From NCBI GenBank assembly GCA_011391855.1, contig JAABPT010000054.1:1-7510 (forward strand): DNA of 7,510 nucleotides, given 5' to 3'. Positions 1-5,692 of the stretch are shown piece by piece; position 1 is the stretch's first letter; the number at the start of each line of letters is the position of its first letter. Under the pieces are notes generated by a model that saw nothing but the letters and a program-made list of their open reading frames with translations, had not been told where the DNA came from and ran no database searches. The position numbers and the translations under genes are program-made. Source of the DNA: Burkholderiales bacterium (GTDB taxonomy: Bacteria; Pseudomonadota; Gammaproteobacteria; Burkholderiales; Burkholderiaceae_C).

Positions 1-840
1 GCCGTGATCGACGGTGTCGCGCCACCCGACATGGTGTTGCCGGCGTCCTTTTCCACCGACAACCAGGCGGCGCTGGAAGCGGTGTTCAGCGCCTGCGAAG
101 CCGACAAGGCCTGCAGCGCCCGCTACCCGGCACTGCGTGCCGACTGGCGTGGACTGCTGGCCACGCTGCCGCGCGACATCCGCGTGGCGCACCCGGTCAC
201 GGGCGAGCCGCAAGACCTGACGCTCAGCCGCGACACGCTGCTGGGCCTGGTTCGCACACCCCTGTATGTGCCGGCGCTGGCCTCGGCCCTGCCGCTGGCG
301 CTGAGCGAGGCCGCGCGTGGGCGCTTCGAGCCCCTGGTGGGACTGGCCACGGCGTTGCAGGGCGGGCGCCCGGGCGGCCTGGCCGAAGGCATGCATTTCT
401 CGGTGGTCTGTGCCGAGGATGCCCCGCGCCTGACGCAAGCGCCCGATCGGCCCGGCGCCGATTTCGGCAACATCTTCGCCGACCTCTACCGCAAGGTGTG
501 CAGCGACTGGCCGCGCGGCACGGTGCCGGCCGCCTTTTACACGCTGCCGCCCGCGCCGGCAGCCACGCTGGTGCTGTCGGGCGGCGCCGACCCGGTGACG
601 CCGCCGCGCCACGGCGAGCGCACCGCGCAAGCGCTGGGCGCCAAGGCGCGCCACGTCGTGGTGCCCGAAGCCGGCCACGGCGTGATGGGCCTGGCCTGCC
701 TGCGCGACGCCCTCTTCCGCTTCATCGACGCCGCCAGCGACGAAGAGGCGCTCAAGGTCGACGCCGACTGCGCGCGTGCCCTACCCAGGCCGCCGGCCTT
801 CGTGCCGGTGACGGCCGCCACGGCAGAGGCCGCGAAATGA
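1..840 (+). CDS. TAP-type alpha/beta hydrolase, C-terminal part (5' end outside window)
   Basis: The reading frame is open from base 1, so the gene starts upstream; the GTG at 4 is an internal Val. What remains is the C-terminal ~280 residues of a secreted-peptidase-like alpha/beta hydrolase (TAP / proline-iminopeptidase relatives). Family hallmarks seen: the post-nucleophile stretch VIDGVAPPD at the very start, a spaced Cys pair (ACEADKACSARYP), the acid-residue loop LSGGADPVTPP with the likely catalytic Asp at bases 589-591, and the His loop PEAGHGVMG with the catalytic His at 676-678. The nucleophile Ser (GxSxG) would lie upstream of the window. In this family the enzymes hydrolyse peptide or ester bonds, and many are exported; the signal region cannot be seen here. 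The stop overlaps the next start as ATGA, implying co-expression with the ABC transporter. The substrate is unknown. Confidence 0.85.
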   Translation, partial: AVIDGVAPPDMVLPASFSTDNQAALEAVFSACEADKACSARYPALRADWRGLLATLPRDIRVAHPVTGEPQDLTLSRDTLLGLVRTPLYVPALASALPLALSEAARGRFEPLVGLATALQGGRPGGLAEGMHFSVVCAEDAPRLTQAPDRPGADFGNIFADLYRKVCSDWPRGTVPAAFYTLPPAPAATLVLSGGADPVTPPRHGERTAQALGAKARHVVVPEAGHGVMGLACLRDALFRFIDAASDEEALKVDADCARALPRPPAFVPVTAATAEAAK

Positions 841-1622
841 TCGAAGTGCAACAGTTGAGCAAGCGTTTCACCCAGGGCCGGGGCGCCAGCGCGCGCACCG
901 TGCTGGCCGTCGACGGCGTCAGCTTCACGGCCCCCGACGGCCGCATCACCGGCCTGCTGGGACCCAACGGCGCCGGCAAGACGACCACGCTGCGCATCGC
1001 CGCGGCGCTGATCACGCCCGACGCCGGCCGCGTGCAGGTGGACGGCATCGAAGTCGCCACCCGGCCCACCGAAGCGCTGGCGCGCATGGGCGTGCTCAGC
1101 GACGCGCGCGGCCTGTACCCGCGGCTGACCGCGCGTGAAAACATCGTTTACTACGGCCGCCTGCACGGCATGACGCGTTCCGCCGCCACCGCGCGTGCCG
1201 AGACGCTGGCCGGCATGCTGGACATGCAGCCGCTGCTGGACCGCCGCACCGAAGGCTTCAGCCAGGGCGAGCGCATGAAGACGGCGCTGGCACGCGCGCT
1301 GGTGCACGACCCGGCCAATATCGTGCTGGACGAACCGACCAACGGCCTGGACGTGCTGGCCACGCGCTCGCTGCGCGACACCTTGCGCCGGCTGCGCGAC
1401 GAACACGGCAAGTGCATCGTCTTTTCCACGCACATCATGCAGGAGGTGGAACGCCTGTGCGACCAGGTGGTGGTGGTCTCGCACGGGCGCACCGTGGCCG
1501 TGGGCAGCGTGGCCGAGCTCAACGCCGCCAGCGGCCAGGCCGACTTCGAGGAAACCTTCGTGGACCTGGCCTTCAGCGCCGCCGAACGGCAAGCAGCCCC
1601 ACCCCCCGGAGGTGCCGCATGA
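837..1622 (+). CDS. ABC transporter ATP-binding protein, NatA-like
   Basis: A 261-residue cytoplasmic ATPase subunit of an ABC-2-type exporter. Motifs in order: Walker A GPNGAGKT (residues 42-49), signature FSQGE (141-145, a variant of LSGGQ), Walker B IVLDEP (162-167) followed by a D-loop TNGLD, and the switch His in FSTH (199). The usual Q-loop glutamine is not evident: the region reads VLSDARGLYPRLT (86-98). Start chosen at 837 because translation there gives the canonical MIEVQQLSKRF opening and AGAGG at 825-829 is correctly spaced. The open frame extends upstream only as a shadow of the hydrolase. It overlaps the hydrolase stop and the permease start, each by ATGA. Closest in style to the NatA subunit of sodium/drug efflux ABC systems; the true substrate is not readable from sequence. 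Confidence 0.92.
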   Translation: MIEVQQLSKRFTQGRGASARTVLAVDGVSFTAPDGRITGLLGPNGAGKTTTLRIAAALITPDAGRVQVDGIEVATRPTEALARMGVLSDARGLYPRLTARENIVYYGRLHGMTRSAATARAETLAGMLDMQPLLDRRTEGFSQGERMKTALARALVHDPANIVLDEPTNGLDVLATRSLRDTLRRLRDEHGKCIVFSTHIMQEVERLCDQVVVVSHGRTVAVGSVAELNAASGQADFEETFVDLAFSAAERQAAPPPGGAA

Positions 1623-2785
1623 TCGCCGCCGCCTGGACCGTGTACCTGAAGGAGCTCGTCGACGCCTTGCGCGACCGGCGCACGCTGCTGGTGGTGCTGC
1701 TCAGCTCGGTAGCCATCGGCCCGGCCGTGCTGGTGCTGATCTCGCAACTGGTGGCCGGCAGCGAGAAGCGGGCCGAGGCGCGCGAGGTCGTCGTGCACGG
1801 CATCGAACATGCGCCGACGCTGCGCAACTACCTGGAGCGCCAGACCTACACGATTCGCGAAGCGCCGGCAGGCTACGAGCAGCAACTCAAAGACAGCAAG
1901 CTCGGCGACCCGGTGCTGGTGGTGCCGGCGGAGTTCGAGGCCGACATGGCGCGCGGCAAGGCTCCGGTGGTGGAACTGCTGGCCAGCGCCAACAACCAGC
2001 GCTCTCAGAGCGGCATCGGGCCGGTGCTGCGCCTGCTGCGCGGCTTCAACCAGGAACAGGCCACGCTGCGGCTGGCGGTGCGCGGGGTGTCGCCGGCGGC
2101 GCTGGAGGCCCTGCGCGTAGAGGAGCGCGATCTGGCCGACCCGGCCAGCCGCGCCGCGCAGTTGTCGACCATGGTTCCGTTCTTTGTGCTCATGGCGGTG
2201 CTTTACGGCGCGCTCAATGCGGCGCTGGACACCACCGCGGGCGAACGCGAGCGCGGTTCGCTGGAGCCGCTGCTGATGAACCCCGCGCCGCGGCTGGCGC
2301 TGGTGCTGGGCAAGTGGGGCGCGGTGGCCAGCGTGGGCATCCTGATCGCGGTGTTGTCGTGCCTGAGTTTCCTGCCCGGGCAATGGCTGCTGCGCAGCGA
2401 GGCGCTGGCGGCGCTGTTCCGCTTCGGCATCGGCGAGGCGCTGTCGTTCGTGGGCCTGCTGCTGCCGTTGGCCGGTGCGCTGGCTGCCGTGTTGATGGCG
2501 GTGGCCATCCGCTGCAAGAGCTTCAAGGAGGCGCAGGCGAACGCCACCATCGTGCTGCTGGGGGTTTCCTTGCTGCCGCTGGTGACCATCTTCAGCCAGG
2601 AAGGACAGGCGCCCTGGCACCTGTGGGTGCCGGCATTGGCGCAAACCGCGCTGATGGCCCGCGTGCTGCGCGGCGAGGTGCTGCCCTGGGCCGACGTGGC
2701 AGCAGCCGCCGGCGTGTGCGCGCTGCTGGCGGCGCTGGCCATCGGCTTCGTGACCCGCACCTTGCGGTCGGCGGCGCTGAAGTAG
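1619..2785 (+). CDS. ABC-2 type permease, NatB-like
   Basis: A 388-residue inner-membrane protein, the transmembrane partner of the ATPase immediately upstream. The start at 1619 is supported by a near-perfect Shine-Dalgarno GGAGGT (1608-1613) five bases before the ATG, and by the ATGA overlap with the preceding stop. The N-terminus is a short amphipathic segment (WTVYLKELVDALRDRRT) followed by one membrane span (about 22-45). Next comes a large hydrophilic, presumably periplasmic domain (about 46-184). At least four or five hydrophobic spans follow (beginning at MVPFFVLMAVLYGALNAA near 185 and ending with GVCALLAALAIGF close to the C-terminus). The one-plus-five span layout with the big loop after span 1 is the ABC-2/NatB architecture. 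It probably exports a cation, drug or other small molecule using the NatA-like ATPase. The link to the hydrolase is by position only. Confidence 0.9.
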   Translation: MIAAAWTVYLKELVDALRDRRTLLVVLLSSVAIGPAVLVLISQLVAGSEKRAEAREVVVHGIEHAPTLRNYLERQTYTIREAPAGYEQQLKDSKLGDPVLVVPAEFEADMARGKAPVVELLASANNQRSQSGIGPVLRLLRGFNQEQATLRLAVRGVSPAALEALRVEERDLADPASRAAQLSTMVPFFVLMAVLYGALNAALDTTAGERERGSLEPLLMNPAPRLALVLGKWGAVASVGILIAVLSCLSFLPGQWLLRSEALAALFRFGIGEALSFVGLLLPLAGALAAVLMAVAIRCKSFKEAQANATIVLLGVSLLPLVTIFSQEGQAPWHLWVPALAQTALMARVLRGEVLPWADVAAAAGVCALLAALAIGFVTRTLRSAALK

Positions 2786-2812
2786 CCGTCGCCGGCACCG
2801 ACCTGGCGAAGC

Positions 2813-3229
2813 TCAGTGTGGGGGCGCGCCCAAGGCGCGCTGCACCTCGCTCTGCCAGGGCAAGGCGCGCACGATTTCGTTCAGGAAGCGCGCCGACTGC
2901 TGCGCCGTGAGCACCTCGCCCTGCTCGCCCAACAGCCGCAGATTGCTGATCACCGACATCGGGTCGGCCATCGCGACCACGCCGCGTGTGATAAGCACCC
3001 AGTCCCAAGCCATGCCAGCTTCGCCGTCGGCCGCACTGCCGGCCCATATGGTCTGGCCGGCCGGGGGCGTGAGCGGGTCGCCGGTGAAGGTGATACGGGT
3101 GCCAAGGTGGTGAAACTGCACACGTGCCGGTTCCCCCGCCTGCCACAATAGGGGGGGCCAGGCACGCAGCGACCAGGGAGTGACCAGAGTCGCGTGCTTC
3201 TCTAGGGGGGCGAAGGCAGTTTGTTGCAT
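2813..3229 (-). CDS. Hypothetical protein (138 aa) divergent from luxR
   Basis: I do not recognise this family. The frame encodes 138 residues from the ATG at 3229 (MQQTAFAPLEKH...). A TTG six codons upstream (3247) is an alternative, but neither has a clear Shine-Dalgarno. The protein looks soluble and cytoplasmic: no signal peptide or membrane span. It is Trp-rich, with segments that look like a folded, conserved domain (TPWSLRAWPPLLW, AWDWVLITRGVVAMADP, ARFLNEIVRALPWQSEV). It is not a LuxI-type synthase: it is too short, and I could not find the invariant N-terminal Arg/Trp/Asp pattern. The plus-strand frame across the same bases is Arg/His-rich and looks like a shadow. The gene is transcribed away from luxR across a 105-bp shared region with a lux-box-like site, so co-regulation or a regulatory partnership with LuxR is plausible. 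It converges with the permease 27 bp away. Confidence 0.72.
   Translation of the reverse strand: MQQTAFAPLEKHATLVTPWSLRAWPPLLWQAGEPARVQFHHLGTRITFTGDPLTPPAGQTIWAGSAADGEAGMAWDWVLITRGVVAMADPMSVISNLRLLGEQGEVLTAQQSARFLNEIVRALPWQSEVQRALGAPPH
2824..2840. other. GC-rich inverted repeat near convergent gene ends
   Basis: A perfect 7-bp inverted repeat (GCGCGCC, loop CAA, GGCGCGC). It lies inside the last codons of the minus-strand 138-aa gene and about 40 bp past the permease stop. It could act as a terminator hairpin for the plus-strand operon, but it has no T tract on either side and also encodes protein, so the role is only a possibility. Confidence 0.25.
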
Positions 3230-3263
3230 GACGCTATCTTTGAGCAAGCGGGCGTGAAGCGAA

Positions 3264-3283
3264 AGCTGTAAACCTTGTCAGGG
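3264..3283 (+). promoter_or_regulatory. Lux-box-like operator, luxR / hypothetical intergenic region
   Basis: The sequence AGCTGTAAACCTTGTCAGGG fits the CT-N12-AG / CTG-N10-CAG rule for binding sites of acyl-HSL LuxR proteins. Its 16-base core matches the element at 4085-4100 at 13 of 16 positions in the same orientation. Its centre is about 61 bp before the luxR ATG and about 44 bp before the ATG of the divergent gene, so it could serve either. The plus-strand orientation matches the copy in front of the peptide gene and contains a -35-like TTGTCA (3275-3280), favouring luxR autoregulation. Dyad symmetry is imperfect (5 of 8 per half). Confidence 0.5.
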
Positions 3284-3334
3284 CAAGCGCCCGGGCCAGG
3301 GTCGTGCAGCGGGTACAGGTGGACGAGGAGAGCA

Positions 3335-4048
3335 ATGCTCCCTGGCGGATATTCGGCAGTGATGCAGGCGCGCGACCGCGGCGAGTTCCGCGAGGAAGTG
3401 GTGCGCTTCACGCACAAGCTCGGCTTCGAGACGGTGTCGGCCATCGCGGTCATCGACCATGGCATGGGCAAGAGCGAGTTCATCAATATCGACAACACGC
3501 CAGCCGAATATGGCGAACCCTACGGCGACCCCTCCTTCTACCGCCGTGACCCTGTGCTGCAACATTGCAAGCGCCAGAGCGTGCCCATCATTTGGAACCA
3601 GGAAACCTACGTGGAGCACGGTGCGGGCGACCTGTGGGAGCAGCAAGCCACCTACGGCTACCGCACGGGTATCGCAATGGCGCTGCACCTGCCCGAGGGC
3701 AAGCATTTCCTTTTCGGCGTGGACCGCGACCAGCCGCTGCCCACCGATCCCGAGGAATTGCAGCGCCTGGTGGCCGACCTGCAGCTCTTTGCCGTGCACG
3801 CCCAGGACGCCGCGATGCGGCTGCTGGTGCCGCCCGCCCAGCAACCCGAACGCCCGTCGTTGACGCCGCGCGAGCTGGAAGCCTTGCGCTGGACGATGGA
3901 GGGCAAGACGGCCTGGGAAGTGGGCGCCGTGCTCGGCATCAGCGAGCGCACCGCGGTGCTGCACGTGACCAATGCGATGCACAAGCTCGGTTGCGTCAAC
4001 AAGCACCAGGCGGTGTTGAAGGCGCTGCGCCTGGGGTTGATCGACTAG
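3335..4048 (+). CDS. LuxR-family transcriptional regulator (autoinducer-binding type, no adjacent luxI)
   Basis: A 237-residue quorum-sensing type regulator of typical family length. Start chosen at the ATG at 3335, which has AGGAG at 3326-3330; the frame also permits a TTG at 3275 without RBS. Residues ~15-165 form the autoinducer-binding domain. Aligned to LasR by eye (PAEYGEPY over PAAWREHY), it keeps Tyr63, Asp72-Pro73, Trp87 and Gly112, but the usual first pocket Trp is Tyr59. Residues 176-237 are a GerE/FixJ helix-turn-helix: LTPRELEAL, the conserved GKTAWEV, then recognition-helix region SERTAVLHVTNAMHKLG. No synthase is in the window, so it is either a LuxR solo or paired with a remote luxI. 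A lux-box-like site precedes it and another follows it in front of the peptide operon, making it the likely direct activator of that operon and of itself. Confidence 0.93.
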   Translation: MLPGGYSAVMQARDRGEFREEVVRFTHKLGFETVSAIAVIDHGMGKSEFINIDNTPAEYGEPYGDPSFYRRDPVLQHCKRQSVPIIWNQETYVEHGAGDLWEQQATYGYRTGIAMALHLPEGKHFLFGVDRDQPLPTDPEELQRLVADLQLFAVHAQDAAMRLLVPPAQQPERPSLTPRELEALRWTMEGKTAWEVGAVLGISERTAVLHVTNAMHKLGCVNKHQAVLKALRLGLID

Positions 4049-4063
4049 CGCCGGTGTCGGATC

Positions 4064-4082
4064 TGCGCCACGCTGCGGCGCA
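4064..4082 (+). terminator. Possible hairpin after luxR
   Basis: A perfect 6-bp stem TGCGCC/GGCGCA with a 7-base loop, 16 bp past the luxR stop. There is no T run after it, so rho-independent termination would be weak. It abuts the lux-box-like element on its right, so it might partly insulate the peptide promoter from luxR read-through. Confidence 0.3.
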
Positions 4083-4102
4083 CCCTGTAAGACTTGACAG
4101 TT
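4083..4102 (+). promoter_or_regulatory. Lux-box-like operator / promoter of the peptide operon
   Basis: CCCTGTAAGACTTGACAGTT contains CTGT-N8-ACAG, the core pattern of the classical lux box, and matches the site before luxR at 13 of 16 core positions. It embeds a perfect -35-like hexamer TTGACA (4094-4099), but no good -10 follows at 16-18 bp. If the regulator sits at about -42 as in activator-type lux promoters, the start of transcription would be near 4135. A weak -10 (TCCAAT, 4124-4129) is then correctly placed with a poor -35, as expected for an activator-dependent promoter. The site is 77 bp upstream of the peptide start codon. Confidence 0.6.
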
Positions 4103-4130
4103 ATCGCAAGCACCTGCGACTGCTCCAATC

Positions 4131-4164
4131 GGTAAGAACCGTGCGAAATTGCACGACCTTTACC
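4131..4164 (+). promoter_or_regulatory. Imperfect dyad / 5'-leader hairpin next to the peptide RBS
   Basis: GGTAAG (4131-4136) pairs with TTTACC (4159-4164, including one G-U). After a 3x3 internal loop, CGTGC (4140-4144) pairs with GCACG (4151-4155) around a GAAATT loop. The structure ends two bases before the AGGAG of the peptide gene. It could be an mRNA hairpin affecting ribosome access or stability, or a DNA dyad bound by a protein. If transcription begins near 4135, only the inner stem would be fully transcribed. Confidence 0.4.
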
Positions 4165-4166
4165 TC

Positions 4167-4171
4167 AGGAG
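4167..4171 (+). promoter_or_regulatory. Strong Shine-Dalgarno of the peptide gene
   Basis: AGGAG lies seven bases before the ATG at 4179. It decides the start of the small gene over the TTG at 4149, and it is the best ribosome site in this operon, consistent with high production of a secreted peptide precursor. Confidence 0.8.
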
Positions 4172-4178
4172 TCTGTCC

Positions 4179-4346
4179 ATGCAACGCTCGCAACTTCGCC
4201 CCCAAGCCCAGGCCGCAGCCCCGTCCCAGCGTTCCGCTCCGGTGCCGCTCGACCCGAAGAATTTGCAGCGCGTGGCCGGTGGCCTGCCGCGCGGCGGCTG
4301 GGTCAGCACCGAAGAGGCCCAGTTGCTGCCCCGCGGCGGCTGGTAG
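4179..4346 (+). CDS. Double-glycine leader peptide precursor with repeated LPRGGW core (55 aa)
   Basis: A small gene with a strong RBS, encoding a 55-residue secreted-peptide precursor. Residues 1-35 are the leader: an Arg/Gln/Ala/Pro-rich front, then PLDPKNLQRVAGG. Relative to the Gly-Gly, hydrophobic residues fall at -4 (Val32), -7 (Leu29) and -12 (Leu24), the spacing recognised by C39 peptidases. Cleavage after Gly35 would release a 20-residue core. LPRGGW (36-41) and LPRGGW (50-55) flank the spacer VSTEEAQL, and the final Trp is the C-terminus. The core has no Cys, so no disulfide or lanthionine is possible, and it has no net charge by side chains (two Arg, two Glu). The matching protease-exporter is encoded two genes downstream, and a LuxR regulator with matching operator sites lies upstream. 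The role is inferred as bacteriocin/microcin or peptide signal. I know no named family with this core. The precursor role is well supported; the function is open. Confidence 0.85.
   Translation: MQRSQLRPQAQAAAPSQRSAPVPLDPKNLQRVAGGLPRGGWVSTEEAQLLPRGGW
4284..4343 (+). repeat. Two 18-bp direct repeats encoding LPRGGW
   Basis: CTGCCGCGCGGCGGCTGG (4284-4301) and CTGCCCCGCGGCGGCTGG (4326-4343) differ by one silent base (CCG versus CCC, both Pro) and are separated by 24 bp. The first copy starts at the first codon after the leader Gly-Gly; the second ends at the stop codon. The near-identity at DNA level suggests a recent internal duplication of the core or strong constraint. Confidence 0.9.
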
Positions 4347-4355
4347 TGACCTGAC

Positions 4356-4375
4356 GCGCCGGGTCATTCCGGCGC
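4356..4375 (+). terminator. GC-rich hairpin after the peptide gene
   Basis: A perfect 7-bp stem GCGCCGG/CCGGCGC around the loop GTCATT, nine bases past the peptide stop. No T run follows. Such a hairpin could protect the 3' end of a short, abundant peptide mRNA or partly stop transcription, giving more precursor than exporter. Confidence 0.4.
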
Positions 4376-4404
4376 CGAACAGCGTCGATTCGACCTCGAA
4401 GCCT

Positions 4405-4418
4405 GCGCCGGCTGGCGC
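4405..4418 (+). terminator. Second small hairpin before hlyD-type gene
   Basis: Stem GCGCC/GGCGC with a GGCT loop, followed by the T-rich stretch CTTGTCTGTTT (4421-4431). It resembles a weak intrinsic attenuator located just before the adaptor gene. The stem is short and the T run is interrupted, so this is tentative. Confidence 0.25.
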
Positions 4419-4435
4419 GGCTTGTCTGTTTGCCT

Positions 4436-5692
4436 GTGCCTGAGACCCGCTCGCTCTTCCGGCCCGAAGCGCTGGAAGCGCAGCGGCAGCAATGGCTCGG
4501 CCGCGTGCAGTTGGTGCGGCCACTGTCACTCGCCTTGCTGACCACGGGTGTGCTGGCGGTGGCCTTGGCACTGATCGCCTTTCTGGCGCTGGCCCAGTAC
4601 ACGCGCAAGGCCACCGCGGTAGGCGTGCTGGTGCCCGACCGTGGCCTCATCCGTCTGGTGCCGGCGGCAGCCGGCACCGTGCTCGAACGCCGCATCGCGG
4701 AAGGCCAGTCGGTGCAGGCGGGCGACGTGCTCTTCATCATCGGCGTCGACCGCCCCCTGCTCGAGCCCGTGGCCCAGGCGCAAGTGCAGCGCAGCCTGGG
4801 CGAACGACGGCGCAGCCTCGAAGGCGCGGCGCGCCAGGAACGAGACTTGGTGCGCGCCCGCCAGTTGGCCCTGGAGCGCCGTGTGCAGGCGCTCGAACTC
4901 GAACAGGCGCAGGTCGACAGCGAGTCCGCGCTGCAGAAGCAGCGGCTGGTGCTGACCGAACAATCGCTCGCGCGGCTGGAGTCGCTGCACTCACAGCAGT
5001 TCATCTCGGAAGCGCAGGTTCAGGCCAAGGCCGAGGAAGTGCTGGGCCTGCGTGCCGCCGCCCAGGCCTTGGCGCGACAGCGCGCCGCGCTGGGCCGCGA
5101 ACGCGCCGAGCTCGAAGGCGAATTGCGCACCCTGCCGCTGACCGCGGACAACACGGTGGGCGGCATCGAGCGCGACCTGGCGCTGCTGGCGCAGGAAGCC
5201 GCCGCGCTGGACGCCGAACGCCGGCTCGTCGTGCGCGCGCCGCAGGGCGGCACCGTGAGTGCCGTGCTGGCCGAACCGGGCCAGAGCGTGACGCCGGCCT
5301 CCGCGTTGGCCAGCCTGGTGCCGAAGGGCGCCGCGCTGCAGGCCCATCTCTTTGCGCCGTCCAGTGCGGTGGGCTTTGTGCGGCCCGACCAGTCCGTGCG
5401 TCTGCGCTTCGAAGCCTTCCCGTACCAGAAATTCGGCCACCATCCCGGCCACGTGATGCAGGTTTCGCGCACACCGCTGGCGGCCAGTGAACTGGCGGCG
5501 CTGTCGCTGCCGGCGGTGGCCGCGGGGGGCGAGCCGATGTTCCGCATCACCGTGGCGCTGGACGAGAGCCCGGCGCCCGAGGCCTTGCCCTTGTCGGCCG
5601 GCATGCGGCTGCAGGCCGACGTGCTGCTGGAACGTCGGCGGCTGATCGAATGGCTGTTCGAGCCGCTGCTCGGCCTGGGGAGCCGCCTCTGA
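4436..5692 (+). CDS. HlyD-family periplasmic adaptor (membrane fusion protein) of the peptide exporter
   Basis: About 418 residues, normal for HlyD/CvaA-type adaptors that bridge an inner-membrane ABC exporter to an outer-membrane channel. Layout: cytoplasmic N-terminus with SLFRPEALEAQRQQWLG, a single membrane span (about 30-53), the first lipoyl-like half (about 62-103, PAAAGTVLERRIAEGQSVQAGD), a long charged alpha-helical hairpin/coiled coil (about 110-255), and the second lipoyl half (about 263-296, RAPQGGTVSAVLAEPGQSV). A beta-barrel region with the family-typical LRFEAFPYQKFG follows. The start is uncertain: the only candidates after the upstream stop are TTG at 4430 and GTG at 4436, and neither has a visible Shine-Dalgarno. 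GTG is taken because it is the commoner codon. The stop overlaps the next ATG (TGATG), so the transporter is translationally coupled. It lies 89 bp after the peptide gene, almost certainly in its operon. Confidence 0.92.
   Translation: MPETRSLFRPEALEAQRQQWLGRVQLVRPLSLALLTTGVLAVALALIAFLALAQYTRKATAVGVLVPDRGLIRLVPAAAGTVLERRIAEGQSVQAGDVLFIIGVDRPLLEPVAQAQVQRSLGERRRSLEGAARQERDLVRARQLALERRVQALELEQAQVDSESALQKQRLVLTEQSLARLESLHSQQFISEAQVQAKAEEVLGLRAAAQALARQRAALGRERAELEGELRTLPLTADNTVGGIERDLALLAQEAAALDAERRLVVRAPQGGTVSAVLAEPGQSVTPASALASLVPKGAALQAHLFAPSSAVGFVRPDQSVRLRFEAFPYQKFGHHPGHVMQVSRTPLAASELAALSLPAVAAGGEPMFRITVALDESPAPEALPLSAGMRLQADVLLERRRLIEWLFEPLLGLGSRL

Noticed and set aside
1151..2644. Long minus-strand open frame (497 codons) opposite the ABC ATPase and permease
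   Set aside because: It is His/Gln/Arg-rich with no recognisable domain, and is fully explained as the antisense shadow of two well-supported genes in GC-rich DNA.
2816..3151. Plus-strand frame opposite the 138-aa hypothetical gene
   Set aside because: The translation is Arg/His-rich and lacks hydrophobic core patterns, whereas the minus-strand product looks like a folded domain.
3288..3297. GCCCGGGC palindrome in the luxR upstream region as an operator
   Set aside because: An 8-bp GC palindrome is expected by chance in DNA of this composition, and it has no second copy before the peptide gene.
4094..4122. A conventional sigma-70 promoter using the perfect TTGACA at 4094
   Set aside because: No acceptable -10 hexamer occurs 16-18 bp downstream. 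The hexamer is better explained as part of the lux-box-like element.
3565..4443. Plus-strand frame of 292 codons running through luxR, the intergenic region and the peptide gene
   Set aside because: It is out of frame with the clear LuxR and peptide products and encodes Arg/Ala-rich sequence without domains.
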